NCBI GenBank assembly: GCA_023231075.1
Contig: JALNWC010000214.1
Span: forward strand, 1 to 5,452
Length of the DNA: 5,452 nt
Direction of reading: 5' to 3'
Source: Rhodoferax sp.
GTDB taxonomy: Bacteria > Pseudomonadota > Gammaproteobacteria > Burkholderiales > Burkholderiaceae_C
Positions 4,410 to 5,452 of this stretch are shown one piece after another. The notes under the pieces are model-generated. The model was not told the DNA's origin, ran no database searches, and saw only the letters and a program-made list of their open reading frames with translations. Every line of letters begins with the position of its first letter. The stretch's first letter is position 1. Both the position numbers and the translations under genes were made by a program.

Positions 4410-5452
4410 ATGTCAACCACCGCAATCCCTTATGGGTCCAAACAGGCTGTAGTCATTCAGTCTGCGGGCCTGTTCGCTGCCCACATGCAGCGCAATTCCA
4501 CCCTCAACCGCCTGACTGGTGCTCTGCCCCAGCAAGCACAGGCCGAGGCCACACTGCGGCGCCAGTCAAGCAATCAAATGCCCATCGTGCGCTGCATGGA
4601 CTTGACCAAATCGGCTGGTGACGAAATCACCTTCGACCTGATCAACCCGTTGGGCGGCAAACCCATCATGGGCGAGCGCTACGCCGAGGGTCTGGGTCGC
4701 AAAATGACGTTCAGCCAGGACAAGCTTCGCATCGACCAAACCCGCTACCCCATCAGCGGCGGCGGCATGATGACCCAGCAACGCACCCCGCATCAGTTGC
4801 GTGGGCTGGCCAGGGCCTTGGGTGACAACTACATGACCGCCTTGCAGGATCAGCTATCGCTGGCCCACCTGGCAGGCGCGCGTGGTTTCCACAACAACAT
4901 CGAGTGGGCGCTGCCACTGGCCAGTGATGCGGACTTTTCCAGCATCTGTGTCAACACCATCAAGGCACCGACCAAGAACCGCCACTTCATGAGCACCGGG
5001 TCTGGCATCGAGCATATTGCTGCGGCCGCAAACGAGATCACCATCGCCACTACGGACGTTTTGAACGCAGACGTGGTGGATGGCCTTCGCACCTACCTGG
5101 ACTCCATGCCGCTGCCACCTCCCCCGGTCATCTTCGACGGTGACAAGATGGCAGGCGACGTGCCGCTGCGGGTGCTGTTGGTGTCGAGCGAGCAGTACAC
5201 CAGCTTTGTGCAGAGTACCAACTTCCGCACATTGCAGGCTAACTCAATGGCACGCGCCCAAATGGCCGGCAACCACCCGATTTTCATGGGTGATGCAGGT
5301 ATCTGGAACGGCATCCTGATTGTCAAGATGCCCAAGCCGATTCGCTTCTACGCGGGCGACCCCATCAACTGGTGCGCCAGCTACACCACCGAGACCGAAA
5401 CCACGACCGACTTGGTGCCTGCTGGTTTTGGCACGGGCTACGCGGTGGACCG
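4410..5452 (+). CDS. Major capsid protein, DUF4043/N4-gp56-like (3' truncated by window end)
   Basis: The frame opens at ATG 4410 after GGAG at 4400-4403 (6-nt spacing) and stays open to the right edge, giving 347 residues without a stop. It begins MSTTAIPYGSKQAVVIQSAG. The segment from D64 reads DLTKSAGDEITFDLINPLGG then KPIMGERYAEG. This is the conserved pattern of the DUF4043/N4-gp56 phage capsid family (K.GD.ITF.L...L.G.PI.G....EG). Later features include DQTRYPISGGGMMTQQRTPH, where the family contacts neighbouring subunits, and FVQSTNFRTLQANSMARAQM, NHPIFMGDAGIWNGILIVKM and PIRFYAGD. The protein assembles into the HK97-like icosahedral shell. It directly follows the scaffold gene, as expected. 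Only the C-terminal part is missing. Confidence 0.88.
   Translation, partial: MSTTAIPYGSKQAVVIQSAGLFAAHMQRNSTLNRLTGALPQQAQAEATLRRQSSNQMPIVRCMDLTKSAGDEITFDLINPLGGKPIMGERYAEGLGRKMTFSQDKLRIDQTRYPISGGGMMTQQRTPHQLRGLARALGDNYMTALQDQLSLAHLAGARGFHNNIEWALPLASDADFSSICVNTIKAPTKNRHFMSTGSGIEHIAAAANEITIATTDVLNADVVDGLRTYLDSMPLPPPPVIFDGDKMAGDVPLRVLLVSSEQYTSFVQSTNFRTLQANSMARAQMAGNHPIFMGDAGIWNGILIVKMPKPIRFYAGDPINWCASYTTETETTTDLVPAGFGTGYAVD

Overview
The window looks like part of the structural-gene region of a tailed bacteriophage or prophage. The host is probably a GC-rich betaproteobacterium of the Burkholderiales type; this is inferred from base and codon use and from similarity to the Bordetella BPP-1 / Burkholderia BcepC6B kind of phage, not from a host gene. 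All genes are on the + strand, closely packed and well supplied with ribosome-binding sites. Two genes run off the window ends.

Layout: 1-313 is the 3' end of a structural gene (possibly the portal protein). It overlaps by ATGA a 516-residue protein (310-1860) with a C-type-lectin/formylglycine-generating-enzyme-like C-terminus. The last ~55 residues have the hallmarks of the variable region of a diversity-generating retroelement (DGR) target protein. A perfect 6-bp hairpin with a GACA loop follows directly after the stop codon, as expected for the DGR target-site hairpin. Two small genes follow (1919-2392, a tail-fibre-chaperone-like protein, and 2393-2617, unknown), closed by a terminator-like hairpin. 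No reverse transcriptase and no template repeat are visible here, so they must lie elsewhere if the system is active.

The 2618-2845 gap holds the most unexpected content. It has a good sigma70-type promoter, a decayed C-terminal scrap of an IS200/IS605-family TnpB, and a structured RNA segment ending in the hairpin plus GGATGTTAA typical of TnpB guide-RNA (omega RNA) 3' ends. Next comes a 107-residue beta-rich phage protein (2846-3169), and just after its stop codon a second diverged copy of the same terminal hairpin (3186-3215). The two hairpins differ by changes that mostly keep base pairing. A small hairpin and a strong terminator (3308-3327) close this block.

From 3386 the head-assembly module resumes with a scaffold-like acidic coiled-coil protein (3386-4351) and a major capsid protein of the DUF4043/N4-gp56 type (4410 to beyond the end). 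The receptor-binding block and the guide-RNA-like block therefore both sit between a probable portal gene and the scaffold/capsid genes. This suggests an accessory insertion zone within a conserved head operon.
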